Assembly: GCA_029266615.1 (NCBI GenBank)
Contig: JAQSWN010000009.1
Location: forward strand, 1 to 64,000
Source: Polyangiaceae bacterium
GTDB lineage: Bacteria; Myxococcota_A; Polyangia; Polyangiales; Polyangiaceae
Direction of reading: 5' to 3'
Length of the DNA: 64,000 bases
This document shows, one piece after another, positions 1-8,334 of this stretch (positions are counted from its first letter, which is position 1; each line of letters starts with the position of its first letter). The position numbers and the translations under genes are program-made. A model generated the notes under the pieces. The model saw only the letters and a program-made list of their open reading frames with translations. It ran no database searches and was not told the origin of the DNA.

Positions 1-173
1 CTTTGCCCACCGCCCTGGCCTTGGCTCGAACGCTCGTTCCAACGATCCGATTCGTCCCATTCGCGCGACTCGGCGCGGTTGCCCCGCTCCTCTTCCTGAC
101 TCGACTGGTCGTCGTCACGCGACGGATCGTATTCCCGGTAATTTCCTCGGTCGTTTCCAAAACGGTTGTTCAT
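1..173 (-). CDS. Partial BON-family paralog, disordered N-terminus
   Basis: Only the first 57 codons are in the window; the gene continues beyond base 1. The start is ATG at 173, with an AGGAG ribosome site about 7 bases upstream. The visible protein is hydrophilic and rich in Asn, Arg, Asp, Glu and Ser, with no signal peptide. It begins MNNRFGND and reaches a SQGQG stretch. The complete BON-domain protein at 13369-14079 begins MNDNFGRSGGNRND and also carries a QGQGS stretch in its disordered N-terminus, so I infer a paralog whose BON domain lies outside the window. A perfect hairpin (190-213) sits just upstream of the ribosome site. The family assignment is an inference from N-terminal style only. 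Confidence 0.55.
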   Translation of the reverse strand, partial: MNNRFGNDRGNYREYDPSRDDDQSSQEEERGNRAESREWDESDRWNERSSQGQGGGQ

Positions 174-189
174 AACGTTACTCCTTGGG

Positions 190-213
190 GCGTCAGCACG
201 CGGCGGCTGACGC
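190..213 (-). promoter_or_regulatory. Hairpin in the leader of the BON paralog
   Basis: GCGTCAGC (190-197) and GCTGACGC (206-213) form a perfect 8-bp inverted repeat around an 8-base loop. It lies directly upstream of the ribosome site of the gene starting at 173. It could be an operator or an mRNA structure that controls translation; the sequence alone does not decide. The rest of the 174-389 gap shows no gene. Confidence 0.35.
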
Positions 214-389
214 AGCAGAGACGCGACACCTCGGCGACTCGCCACGGCGGCGCGCGGTGAGCCGAAGGGAGCAAAGCTCATGCCCACCGGGGCCGCGCTT
301 TACGCGGGGGTTGAGCTACGGCCCACGTCGAGGAAGCCCGCTCACCCCGGATCTTTTAGCCACGCCGTCGCAGGGACGTCGCGCACATT

Positions 390-1271
390 CTATCCTGCGT
401 CTCGAGTGACTTCTCGCGCGGCTTTGTCGGTGCGCAAACCCAAGAGTCTTGGGTGTCGCAATTTGCCGTGTGACGTCCATTCCATGAACGCGACTTGCAC
501 GACGACCTCGGGCTCCACCCAATGAACGCCCTTACGAGGTAGCCCTTCCGCGCGTGTGAACGGCGTCGATGGCACTTCGAGCCGGTCCAGCCGCTGCCGC
601 AGCGTCAATAGCAGCTTGCTGTCGAAGCCGGTTCCGAGCTTGCCCGCAAACACGAAGTCGTTACCCTCGTAGTAGCCGACGAGTAGCGCGCCGAGCCCTA
701 CACGCTTGCCTTGCGGGTCGGTGAAACCGCCGACGACCAGCTCCTGGGACGCCTCGACCTTCATCTTGAGCCAGTGCGGCGAGCGTCGGTGCTCGTAAAC
801 GGAATCGACGCGCTTGGCGATGACGCCCTCCCAACCGTGCCGTCGCGCGAGCTCCCATGGCTCGTCGTCCTTCAATCGTGGCACGACCTGTAGCGGGGCT
901 TTCACAGGGAGCTTCAGCAGCTCCTCCCGCCGGGCTTCGAGCGTCAGGGGCGTGAGGTCGCGGTCGTCCCGCCACAGAATGTCGAACAGGTGGTAGCCGA
1001 CGGGGTCGCGCGCGTTCCAAACGCCGGTTGCCTCACCGTCCAAGATCAGGTTCTGTGCCGGCAGCTCGCCGATAGCGGCGACGAAAGACGGGTACGACTC
1101 GTTTTGCGGCAAACGGTTGCGCGACAGCAGCTGGACCTTCGAGGCGTGTTTGAACGCGAGCAGTCGAATTCCGTCCAGCTTGCGCTCGAAGACCCAGTCC
1201 GACCCGACGAAGCGCTCTCGCGTCAACGTGGCCGCCATCGGCTCGAGCCAGCTGGGGAAGCGCGGGCTCAT
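390..1271 (-). CDS. ATP-dependent DNA ligase (LigD ligase-domain type)
   Basis: This 293-residue stand-alone ligase joins nicked or broken DNA ends using ATP. Motif I is KLDG with the predicted adenylated lysine at K31. Motif III-like ILDGEATG, motif IV WEGVIAKR and motif V WLKMK follow in order, and the last ~100 residues fit the OB-fold. The size matches the isolated ligase module of bacterial LigD; polymerase and nuclease modules are absent and no Ku gene is in the window. ATG 1271 overlaps the stop of the upstream histidine kinase by 4 bases (ATGA) and has a strong GGAGGAAAGG site, so the ligase is translationally coupled to a stress sensor. It may serve end joining or stationary-phase repair. 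The enzyme class is secure; the pathway is not. Confidence 0.9.
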   Translation of the reverse strand: MSPRFPSWLEPMAATLTRERFVGSDWVFERKLDGIRLLAFKHASKVQLLSRNRLPQNESYPSFVAAIGELPAQNLILDGEATGVWNARDPVGYHLFDILWRDDRDLTPLTLEARREELLKLPVKAPLQVVPRLKDDEPWELARRHGWEGVIAKRVDSVYEHRRSPHWLKMKVEASQELVVGGFTDPQGKRVGLGALLVGYYEGNDFVFAGKLGTGFDSKLLLTLRQRLDRLEVPSTPFTRAEGLPRKGVHWVEPEVVVQVAFMEWTSHGKLRHPRLLGLRTDKAAREVTRDAG

Positions 1272-2371
1272 CCTTTCCTCCGCGGAAACGTGGCGCGAAA
1301 AGTCGTGCCTGCCTCCGCGCTCGAGGTCAGCTCTACTCGACCACCGTGAGCCTTCGCGATCGCCTCCACGATGAACAAGCCGAGCCCCACGCTTCGCGAC
1401 GAGCCGGTGTGAGCGCCTCGCGTCATGGGTTGGAAGAGGCGCTCGCGTAGCTCTTCCGGGATGGGGCTGCCGTAGTTGTGCACTGCGACCGAGAAGGAGT
1501 CGGCTTGGACGCTCGACTCCACCGTGATCGGCTTATCGGGATCACCGTAGGCGGCGGCGTTGGATACGAGATTGCCGATCAGCTGCTCCAGCCGATGAGA
1601 GTCTGCGTCGCAATCGCCGCTCCCCAGCGCCCGGTGCTGCACGAGGCGATCCGGCCGCGTCAGACGATGGTCCTCGACGGCCGTGGCTACGAGCGCGTGG
1701 AGGTCCACACATGCGAGAGACGCGGTCAGGCCGCCACCCAACCGAGCGCGAGTAAAGTCGAGCAGGTCCGTGATGAGGCGATCGGCTCGGTCCGACGCAC
1801 GAGAAAGACGTTCGACCACTTTAGCCGCCGCCGGCGCCGTTCGCCCCAGCAACGCTGCACCCATACGTATGGTGGAGATCGGGTTGCGGAGGTCGTGGCT
1901 CACGATGCCCATCATCTGCTCCGCGAACAGCGCGCGATCTTTGGCTTGGTCATGCAAGGTCGCGAGCTCCTCGACCAGTTGCTCCAAGCGCTTGCGAGAG
2001 GCCAGAAGCTCCTTCTCGTAGGTGTCACGGTCCCGGGCGACGAATGCGGCCAAGTCGTGCACGCCCTCCGGGCGGCAGATAGCATTGATCACCATCGGGA
2101 GCCGCTGCCCGCCTCGATGCACGAGCTCGAGTTTCACTTCCGAGATGGAGCCCTGAATCTGCAGCAACGGCACCCAGTGTGTTTGATGAAAGATGCGGCC
2201 TCCCACCGTGAGCAGGTCTTGGAACCGGCGCCGTTGCACGAGCTCGCTTGGGCGGTACCCTACCCAGTTGGCGAACGTCTCGTTGACTCGCAGAAACGTC
2301 CCGTTGGGGAGCGTGCGCATCAACCCACACGCGGCCGTGTCCAGCAGCGCTTGCTCCTCCGCCGAAAGCAT
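1268..2371 (-). CDS. PAS-domain sensor histidine kinase
   Basis: The 367-residue kinase has an N-terminal PAS domain (about 5-115), a short coiled linker (118-150), a HisKA box with SHDLRNP (phospho-acceptor H159) and a C-terminal HATPase with N-box and GLGLF motif. There are no membrane segments, so it is cytoplasmic. I chose ATG 2371, 20 bases after the upstream hydrolase stop, because residues encoded further upstream are out-of-frame shadow of that gene. The PAS shows a GGRIFHQTH segment like those in PAS domains paired with RsbQ hydrolases. It lies between an RsbQ-like gene and a DNA ligase. No cognate response regulator is adjacent. Confidence 0.88.
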   Translation of the reverse strand: MLSAEEQALLDTAACGLMRTLPNGTFLRVNETFANWVGYRPSELVQRRRFQDLLTVGGRIFHQTHWVPLLQIQGSISEVKLELVHRGGQRLPMVINAICRPEGVHDLAAFVARDRDTYEKELLASRKRLEQLVEELATLHDQAKDRALFAEQMMGIVSHDLRNPISTIRMGAALLGRTAPAAAKVVERLSRASDRADRLITDLLDFTRARLGGGLTASLACVDLHALVATAVEDHRLTRPDRLVQHRALGSGDCDADSHRLEQLIGNLVSNAAAYGDPDKPITVESSVQADSFSVAVHNYGSPIPEELRERLFQPMTRGAHTGSSRSVGLGLFIVEAIAKAHGGRVELTSSAEAGTTFRATFPRRKG

Positions 2372-2391
2372 CTGCGAGGAGCCCAAGCTGC

Positions 2392-3195
2392 TTAAAGTCC
2401 CTGCGCGGCCAAGAACTTGTCGATGGCGGTGGCGCACGGCCCGGGAGCGCTGAGGTGCGGACAATGCCCCACGTTGTCGATGACCTCTAGCGTGCACCGC
2501 GGGAGGTGTTCCTTCAAGTACTGCCCCACGCTGAGCGGCGCGATCGGGTCCTCGTCGCACTGCAAGACCAGCGTGGGTGTTTGCAAGTTGGGCACGTCTC
2601 GGCGATTGTCGGAGAGGAAGGTCACGCGCGCAAACTGCTTCGCGATTTCCGGGTCCGTCCGGCAAAAGCTATTGGTAAGCTCCGTGCTCAACGCAGGTTG
2701 GTCCGGCGCTCCCATGATGGTGGGGGCCATATTGCTCGACCAACCGAGGTAGTTCCCCTCCAGCGTCTCCAACAGAGACTCGATGTCGCTGCGGCTGAAG
2801 CCACCCACGTAGTCTCCCTCGTTGATGTAGCAGGGGGAGGGCCCAATCATGATCTGAGCCGCGTACGGAGCCTTCGCGCTCAAGTCTGCCAGCAGGCCGA
2901 TCATGGCGCTGACGGAGTGTCCGACGAACACGACAGGCCCTGTCGTTACCTCGGCAATGATCTCGTTCACGTCGTCCGCGTAGCCCTGCAAGGTGCTGTA
3001 CTTGCGCGCATCGTAGGCCTTGAGGTTGGACTTGCCGCTCCCGACCAAGTCGAACAGCACGACCTGGTAGCGCTCGGCGTAGCGCGGCGCGAGCAGTCGC
3101 CACATGTTCTGGTCGCAACCGAATCCATGGGCGAAGACGAGAGTCGTCGAGCCTCTCCCCGCCACATGCACGTTGTTTCGTTCGCGGGCGGACAT
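2392..3195 (-). CDS. rsbQ: RsbQ-like alpha/beta hydrolase (signal-perception hydrolase)
   Basis: This 267-residue cytoplasmic alpha/beta hydrolase closely follows the pattern of Bacillus RsbQ and the plant KAI2/D14 receptors. It has FAHGFGCDQ near the oxyanion hole, the nucleophile elbow GHSVSA (S94), an acidic residue in LQCDEDPIA (D216) and H244 in NVGHCPH. IGPSPCYIN and FCRTDP are also hallmark RsbQ stretches. In Bacillus, RsbQ works with the PAS domain of RsbP in energy-stress signalling. Here the next gene encodes a PAS histidine kinase, which fits the known bipartite hydrolase-PAS sensing module with a kinase output. The substrate is unknown. ATG 3195 is first in the operon. Confidence 0.88.
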   Translation of the reverse strand: MSARERNNVHVAGRGSTTLVFAHGFGCDQNMWRLLAPRYAERYQVVLFDLVGSGKSNLKAYDARKYSTLQGYADDVNEIIAEVTTGPVVFVGHSVSAMIGLLADLSAKAPYAAQIMIGPSPCYINEGDYVGGFSRSDIESLLETLEGNYLGWSSNMAPTIMGAPDQPALSTELTNSFCRTDPEIAKQFARVTFLSDNRRDVPNLQTPTLVLQCDEDPIAPLSVGQYLKEHLPRCTLEVIDNVGHCPHLSAPGPCATAIDKFLAAQGL

Positions 3196-3424
3196 CCGTG
3201 GACGGTAGCCTAACCTCAGTTCCGCTCCCGCGAGGCGATTCGCTACATCATCCGGGGGAAATCATCCGCAGGTCGCGAACCCCGACGTTGCCGTGCCCGC
3301 TTCCGACACGTCGAACGGCGAGGTGCGAAAGGTCCTGCTCTTAACTCCGGGGGTGAGAGTGACGGAGTCGGCCGCGCGCGAATGTTTCGCCAATGGTACG
3401 TGGTTTGCTTGGCGCTCTTTCACG

Positions 3425-3943
3425 ATGCTCCCTCAACGTCCGCGCTTCGCATCTCGCTCATCCCGTCGTCGTCTCGTCATCATCGAAAAGAACGCTCCCA
3501 GCGTCACCTGCCAGGGTGAAAAGGGCTTCGAAGACGCAGTGGTCGTCGCCCAGTCGCCGGACGAGGAGCCCGCGGCGCTCGCCCAGCGCGTGCTCCACCG
3601 CATTGCGCTCGCCGAGCGCACGAGCCAGCCGTTTCACGAAGCCTACCTGTGCACGGCCGACAGCGGCGGATCAGCGACGAGTGCGGCACGGCGCCTCATG
3701 ACTCTGGGGGTGGCTGCGCACGCAGACTCCGCGCACAGCCTGAACGAGCTGGTGCTCTGCGCGCCGTCGGATGCGGATTTTGCCCAGCGAGACGCGCTCA
3801 TTCGCCTTGCGGACGACGCCGTCCTCGCCGGCAAGGACAAGCCGCTCCGGGTAAGGCTTTGCTTCGTCGACGACGTTCCGCGCATCGCGCCGCCTTCCGC
3901 CCCCGACGGCTTCGAGCTGCTTGCGACCGATCAGGTGGCGTAG
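3425..3943 (+). CDS. Hypothetical protein
   Basis: I do not recognise this family. The frame is open from GTG 3293, but the first 44 codons look poorly conserved in style, and a positively charged start followed by a beta-strand (RRRLVIIE) suggests ATG 3425, giving 172 residues. The body alternates hydrophobic strands and helices (for example EDAVVVAQS and LVLCAP) with no signal peptide or membrane segment, so a small cytoplasmic alpha/beta protein is likely. It stands alone and converges with the operon ending at 4025. No ribosome site stands out for either start. Confidence 0.55.
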   Translation: MLPQRPRFASRSSRRRLVIIEKNAPSVTCQGEKGFEDAVVVAQSPDEEPAALAQRVLHRIALAERTSQPFHEAYLCTADSGGSATSAARRLMTLGVAAHADSAHSLNELVLCAPSDADFAQRDALIRLADDAVLAGKDKPLRVRLCFVDDVPRIAPPSAPDGFELLATDQVA

Positions 3944-4024
3944 CGGACGGCGCGGCGCCTACCCGGTCGAGCCTCTGCGCTAGCCGACGAGCCGGCCCGA
4001 GATCCTCCGCGACCAGCGGGTGAG

Positions 4025-5182
4025 CTACTGACTCTTCAGCACTACCTTCACCGGCTCCTTGACGGACCCAGGCCGGAAGTTCCGGACGCGCTCCAGAAAG
4101 TTTTCGGTGACCTCGTAGCCGCGCGCCACGAACAGCGTGCCGCTCGTCATCCTCACGTCGTTGGCGAAGACCATGCCTTTATTGAGGGCCGCGAGGGAGA
4201 TTTCACGGATTGTCTCCCGCTCCGCTCGCCCCTGGCACACTTCGGCGAGGGTCGAAAGGACGCTCGGCTCGTACTGCTGCGCGTGAGCATTCAGCGCGGC
4301 GAGAGCCTCTAGTGCGGTCATGCCCCGCGCTTCCAGCGCGTCATACTCGAACGCGACTTTCAGTAGCTGAGCGGCTCGAGATGCGGAGCGCTCTTCCTCC
4401 GAAGCGTCGGCAACGGGGGGGCGAAAAGGAGCGTGATAGCTCCTCAAGATGGCGCGAACCTCCTCGAGCCGAGGTATGTGACCCAAGAGCTGCTCCGTGA
4501 CGTCGGGAGCGCGCGCGACCATGGCCTGCTCGGCAGGGCTCAGCGCCGCGCCGTAGTAGAGCTTCTCCGCGGTCTCGTTCGGCAACGTGATGGAAGGCAG
4601 AGGCGAGAGCAACGCCGCCACCTCGACCTGCCAGCGGTTCTTCTCGCCGAGCTTGTCCGCCATGAGAGAGACGAGCTCTTTCAAGCGTGAGCCACGCCCG
4701 AAGGCCATCGGGTTGGCAATGGCCAAAACCTCCGTCAGCATCTTGATGCTGCCGTGAACCGTCTTTTCCAGCAGCTCCTTCTCGGCGATGAGCGTGCGGT
4801 GCAGGTCCGCGGCCGCGTCCACGGTGCGCACGAGCTCCGGGGGCGCACAGGGCTTTACCAAGAAGCGATAGACGTTGCCGAGGTTGATGGCCTTCACCGC
4901 CGCGTCGAGCTCGGAGTAGCCGGTGAGCAGGATGCGCGTCGTAAGCGGATGCGAGGCGCACGCCTTCGCGAGGAACTCGGCCCCGCTCATGCCCGGCATG
5001 CGCATGTCCGAAATCACGACCGCCGCGTCCGGCGAACGCGCCAAAACCTCCAGCCCCGCGGCTCCGCTGGTGGCAATTTCGATGTCGTATCGCCGTCGCA
5101 AATGCAGCGATAGCCCGCTCGCGATGTGCGGCTCGTCATCGACGCAGATGACCTTCTCCCGGCTGCGCGCGGCTAGGCCCAT
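4025..5182 (-). CDS. Response regulator with degenerate HD-type output
   Basis: The 385-residue protein starts with a receiver domain (about 9-125): acidic pair DD at 15-16, phospho-acceptor D59 in ISDMRMPG, and K110 in FLVKPC. The remaining ~260 residues have the helical layout and spacing of HD/HD-GYP output domains (RpfG type). The HD pair and GYP loop expected for metal-dependent phosphodiesterase activity are not visible; the equivalent stretch reads ALLSPLPSI. It is therefore probably a non-catalytic binding or scaffold output, which is an inference. ATG 5182 lies inside the end of the sensor kinase gene (10-base overlap), so the two are translationally coupled. It is last in a three-gene signalling operon. 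Confidence 0.82.
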   Translation of the reverse strand: MGLAARSREKVICVDDEPHIASGLSLHLRRRYDIEIATSGAAGLEVLARSPDAAVVISDMRMPGMSGAEFLAKACASHPLTTRILLTGYSELDAAVKAINLGNVYRFLVKPCAPPELVRTVDAAADLHRTLIAEKELLEKTVHGSIKMLTEVLAIANPMAFGRGSRLKELVSLMADKLGEKNRWQVEVAALLSPLPSITLPNETAEKLYYGAALSPAEQAMVARAPDVTEQLLGHIPRLEEVRAILRSYHAPFRPPVADASEEERSASRAAQLLKVAFEYDALEARGMTALEALAALNAHAQQYEPSVLSTLAEVCQGRAERETIREISLAALNKGMVFANDVRMTSGTLFVARGYEVTENFLERVRNFRPGSVKEPVKVVLKSQ

Positions 5183-6822
5183 GGTATGCCAGTCTGGGTG
5201 ATTCGCTGGAGATCGACCTCTGAACGCCGGTCTTCACCCGCAGCCCGAGCCAGGGGCAAGCGGATGATGAAGGTGGTGCCCATCCCGAGCTCGGTTTCGA
5301 ACGTGAGGCTTCCGCGGTGTCGCTTGACGATGCAGTTGTAGGCCATCGCGAGCCCTTGGCCGGTTCCCTTACCCACCTCCTTCGTCGTGAAGAACGGCTC
5401 GAAAACCTTGGCGCGGACGTGCTCCGGGATACCGGTGCCGGTATCTGCGACGCGGATCTCAGCGTGAGTCTCGTCGCTCGTCGTCTTGATCGTGATCGCG
5501 CCTTTGCGCCCGGTCGCGCCGACCGTGTCGGCGACGGCGTGGCAAGCATTGACGATCAGGTTGAGCACCACTTGATTGAGCTCGCCGGCGATGCACGGGA
5601 CGAGCGGGAGCTCTGGGTCTAACTGCATGACCATCTCCGCCACGTACTTCCATTCGTTCGTGGCGACCGTCACGGTACTTTCGATCAGCCCTCTGAGATC
5701 GGTGGGGGCCAGCTCGTCGCCTCCGGGGTGGGCGAAGGACTTCATGGCGCGCACGATGGCCGACACGCGTTCGACCCCGTCCAGGGACCGCGCGAGGGCG
5801 GCGGGGAGTGCTTCTCTCGAGTAGTCGAAGTCGAGGTCAGCCTCGGCATCGGCAAGCGTCTCCAGCTGACGTGCGCCGAGCGGCCGATCCGAGCCGTCCT
5901 TCACCGCCGCTTTGTAGCGGTCGAGCAGCGCAACCAAGTCACCAACCGCCGCGCTCGCGAAGTGTAAGTTGTCGCCGATGAATTGCATCGGGGTGTTGAT
6001 TTCGTGGGCCACCCCTGCCGCCAATTGACCAATCGCGCCAAGCTTCTGAGTCTCGAGCAGCCGCCCCTCCAGCTCGCGCTGCTGGGTGATGTCACGCACG
6101 ATGCAGACGGATTCGTCCTCGCTGTGAACGACGCGCACTTCGTGGTGAATGGTGCCGCCGTCCGTGGTCATGGAGTCGATCTGCACCGTGCGCGCGTTGT
6201 CACGATCGCTTCCTGCCTCCACCGACAGCGCGGCTTGCAGGCGCTTCAACATGCGGTCGTCGCCGAATACGCTCGCCAGTGTCATCCCCTCACGGAGCGC
6301 GGCAAAAGGCGAGCCGGCGCGCTGGCGACCATGCTTCACCCCGGAGATGGTCCCGTCCGTGCGTACGCGGAATATGGTGTCGGGAAGAGCCGACACCAGC
6401 GCGCGCTGTCTGCCCTCACCGCGGATGCGCTCGTCGATGTCCGAGAAGATGATCACCATGCGCAATGGCCGGTCCGAGTCGTCGCGGTGGCTAGTGCCGC
6501 GACACAGAATGTGGCGGTAGCCAACCGAGCGATGTCTCATGCGCACCGCGGTGGAGAACGGCCACCCCTGCTCCAGGTGATCGCTGAGTAGGCGAAGCAC
6601 GGCAGGGCGATCGTCCGGGTGCACCAACTCCTGCCACAGCTCGGGGGATTCGGCGCGCTCTTGCAGCTCCCCATTGTCGAATCCGAGCAGCAGTTGCCAG
6701 CGCGGGTTGTATTGGGCGCGCCCCGTGACCACGTTCCAGTCCACGATGCCGTCCTGCGTGGCGCTGAGCAGCAGGTCGAGCAGCTCCGCCTTCGCGGCAA
6801 GCTCCGACGGGCGAGGGGTCAT
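5173..6822 (-). CDS. Double-PAS sensor histidine kinase
   Basis: The 549-residue cytoplasmic kinase contains two PAS domains (about 15-135, with a PAC-like end at FSDIDER, and 140-250, ending IVRDITQQ), a HisKA-type helix pair with [10 protein letters not shown] (H273) and a C-terminal HATPase with the N-box ending [17 protein letters not shown] and GTGQGLA motifs. The HEINTP form resembles kinases that signal to separate receivers. Its start codon overlaps the stop of the REC-HDOD gene by 4 bases (ATGA), and its end overlaps the next response regulator by 10. It most likely phosphorylates one or both neighbouring receivers. No membrane helices are seen. Confidence 0.9.
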   Translation of the reverse strand: MTPRPSELAAKAELLDLLLSATQDGIVDWNVVTGRAQYNPRWQLLLGFDNGELQERAESPELWQELVHPDDRPAVLRLLSDHLEQGWPFSTAVRMRHRSVGYRHILCRGTSHRDDSDRPLRMVIIFSDIDERIRGEGRQRALVSALPDTIFRVRTDGTISGVKHGRQRAGSPFAALREGMTLASVFGDDRMLKRLQAALSVEAGSDRDNARTVQIDSMTTDGGTIHHEVRVVHSEDESVCIVRDITQQRELEGRLLETQKLGAIGQLAAGVAHEINTPMQFIGDNLHFASAAVGDLVALLDRYKAAVKDGSDRPLGARQLETLADAEADLDFDYSREALPAALARSLDGVERVSAIVRAMKSFAHPGGDELAPTDLRGLIESTVTVATNEWKYVAEMVMQLDPELPLVPCIAGELNQVVLNLIVNACHAVADTVGATGRKGAITIKTTSDETHAEIRVADTGTGIPEHVRAKVFEPFFTTKEVGKGTGQGLAMAYNCIVKRHRGSLTFETELGMGTTFIIRLPLARAAGEDRRSEVDLQRITQTGIPWA

Positions 6823-8060
6823 GACCGAAGTAGCTCCCGGGCGTGAGTCAGGAAGGCGGTAGCGTCCTGGCGGAAGGCGTCGAGCCGGCTGGCGCTCGCG
6901 CCAAGCTGCTCCAAGCGGTCAACGTCCAGGGGGGGCGCGCTCGTTTGAAATGGGGACGGCGCGAGCTCCGCCGCGATTCGGTCCGCGAGGTGCACCACGT
7001 CTACCACTTCGAGAGTGTCGTGCTCGACCGCCTCGGGATTTTCGTGGAAGGCGACGGGCTCGAGCACGGCGTGAGGGATGCCCCATAGACCCAGGAGGTA
7101 CGCGCTGAGAGCCGCGTGATTGTGGCTCCCGCATTTCTCCTCCGGCCGACGCTTGGCCAGGAGCAAGTGACCCATGTCGCGCAACATCCCGGCGACGAAA
7201 GCCTCGTCGGCGCGACGCCTGTCACCGGCGAACCAGTGGCGTCCGAGCAGCGCGACCAAAAGCGAGTTGATCTGGAACTCCACCAGCTGCTTGTCACTCA
7301 GTCCCAAGGACATTCGCTTGGCAAGCGAGACGCTCTCCATCGCCAACGCCAGGTTTCGCAGCGTCAACGTACCAAGGAAGTTCGCGGCCTGCGCAATGCT
7401 GCTCACGCTCCGAGGCAGCCCGAAGAACGCCGAGTTGACGACCTGCAACACCTTGGCGCAAAGCGCGGGGTCACGCTCCACGATATTGGCCACCGTCGCG
7501 AGGTTGGAAGCCGGTTCGGCCAGGGCCTGGGTGAGATTGGAGTACGTGCGTGGCGCCGCTGGCAGCAAGGCGGCATCGCCCGCAAGCGCCCGCAGCTCGT
7601 CGCCAGCTACGAGCTCATTGAGATTGCATGCCCTTTTGACGAGCGCGCGCAGCTTCTCCAGCTCGCAGGGCTTGGCCAGGAACTGGTGCGCCATGAATAC
7701 CGTCTTCATCGCCGTTTCGGCGTCGGTCTGACCCGAAAGGACGATCCTGACCGCGCGCGGCTGGAGCTGCTTGACGCGTCGCAACAGCTCGGCGCCGTCG
7801 ACGACCGGCATGCGCATGTCCGTCACGATGACATCGAAGGTGCGCCGCTCCAGCTCCTCGATCGCCGCCGCGCCGCCCAGAGCGAAGGCGGTGTCCCATT
7901 CTCTCCGCTGAGGGCGGAGCGCCGAACGCAAGCCCTCCAAGATGGACGGCTCGTCGTCCACGAACAGGATGCGGCGCTTCGCTGCCGATTCGGTCGCGTG
8001 CACGCCGGATTCCGCCTCGCCGGGGACCAACGGGCGCAGCACGACGTTCTCGTCGCTCAT
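6819..8060 (-). CDS. Response regulator with HDOD output domain
   Basis: I chose ATG 8060 (MSDENVV), giving 413 residues; codons upstream of it look non-coding. The receiver spans about 28-150 with the DD pair at 35-36, phospho-acceptor D81 in VTDMRMP and a lysine in FLAKPC. The C-terminal half is an HDOD domain: it contains the typical LQVVNSAFFGLP helix and a degenerate metal site. HDOD domains are usually non-catalytic signalling modules in two-component and cyclic-nucleotide circuits. It is first in a three-gene operon with a PAS kinase and a second, differently equipped response regulator, so one kinase may split its signal between two outputs. Confidence 0.88.
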   Translation of the reverse strand: MSDENVVLRPLVPGEAESGVHATESAAKRRILFVDDEPSILEGLRSALRPQRREWDTAFALGGAAAIEELERRTFDVIVTDMRMPVVDGAELLRRVKQLQPRAVRIVLSGQTDAETAMKTVFMAHQFLAKPCELEKLRALVKRACNLNELVAGDELRALAGDAALLPAAPRTYSNLTQALAEPASNLATVANIVERDPALCAKVLQVVNSAFFGLPRSVSSIAQAANFLGTLTLRNLALAMESVSLAKRMSLGLSDKQLVEFQINSLLVALLGRHWFAGDRRRADEAFVAGMLRDMGHLLLAKRRPEEKCGSHNHAALSAYLLGLWGIPHAVLEPVAFHENPEAVEHDTLEVVDVVHLADRIAAELAPSPFQTSAPPLDVDRLEQLGASASRLDAFRQDATAFLTHARELLRS

Positions 8061-8334
8061 GACCGAGCTCCGGACGGCGCGCCACGGCGCGCGGCCCTGC
8101 GGCATTCCGATTGCGGCATCCGATCTCTACCAACGGGCGCACGCCGGAAGCCTTTAGGGATTGGACGAGCGCGAAGCGACATCGCCTAGCGCTATCCCGA
8201 AGATGGTCCCTGGTCGCCCCCGAGTGACGTTTACGTCCAGACAAGCGTCGGGGAAGCAACCCGTATGATTTCAGCCCGATAGACGCACGCGTCATCTCGC
8301 TGTGGCAAAAAGGTCGCTGGTCCGACCAACGTCG

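Noticed and set aside
390-1271. A full NHEJ (Ku-LigD) locus
   Set aside because: No Ku, polymerase or phosphoesterase domain is encoded nearby; only the ligase module is present.
2372-2665. Longer start for the PAS kinase
   Set aside because: The extra 98 codons lie over the end of the hydrolase gene and read as Arg/Ala-rich shadow without domain features.
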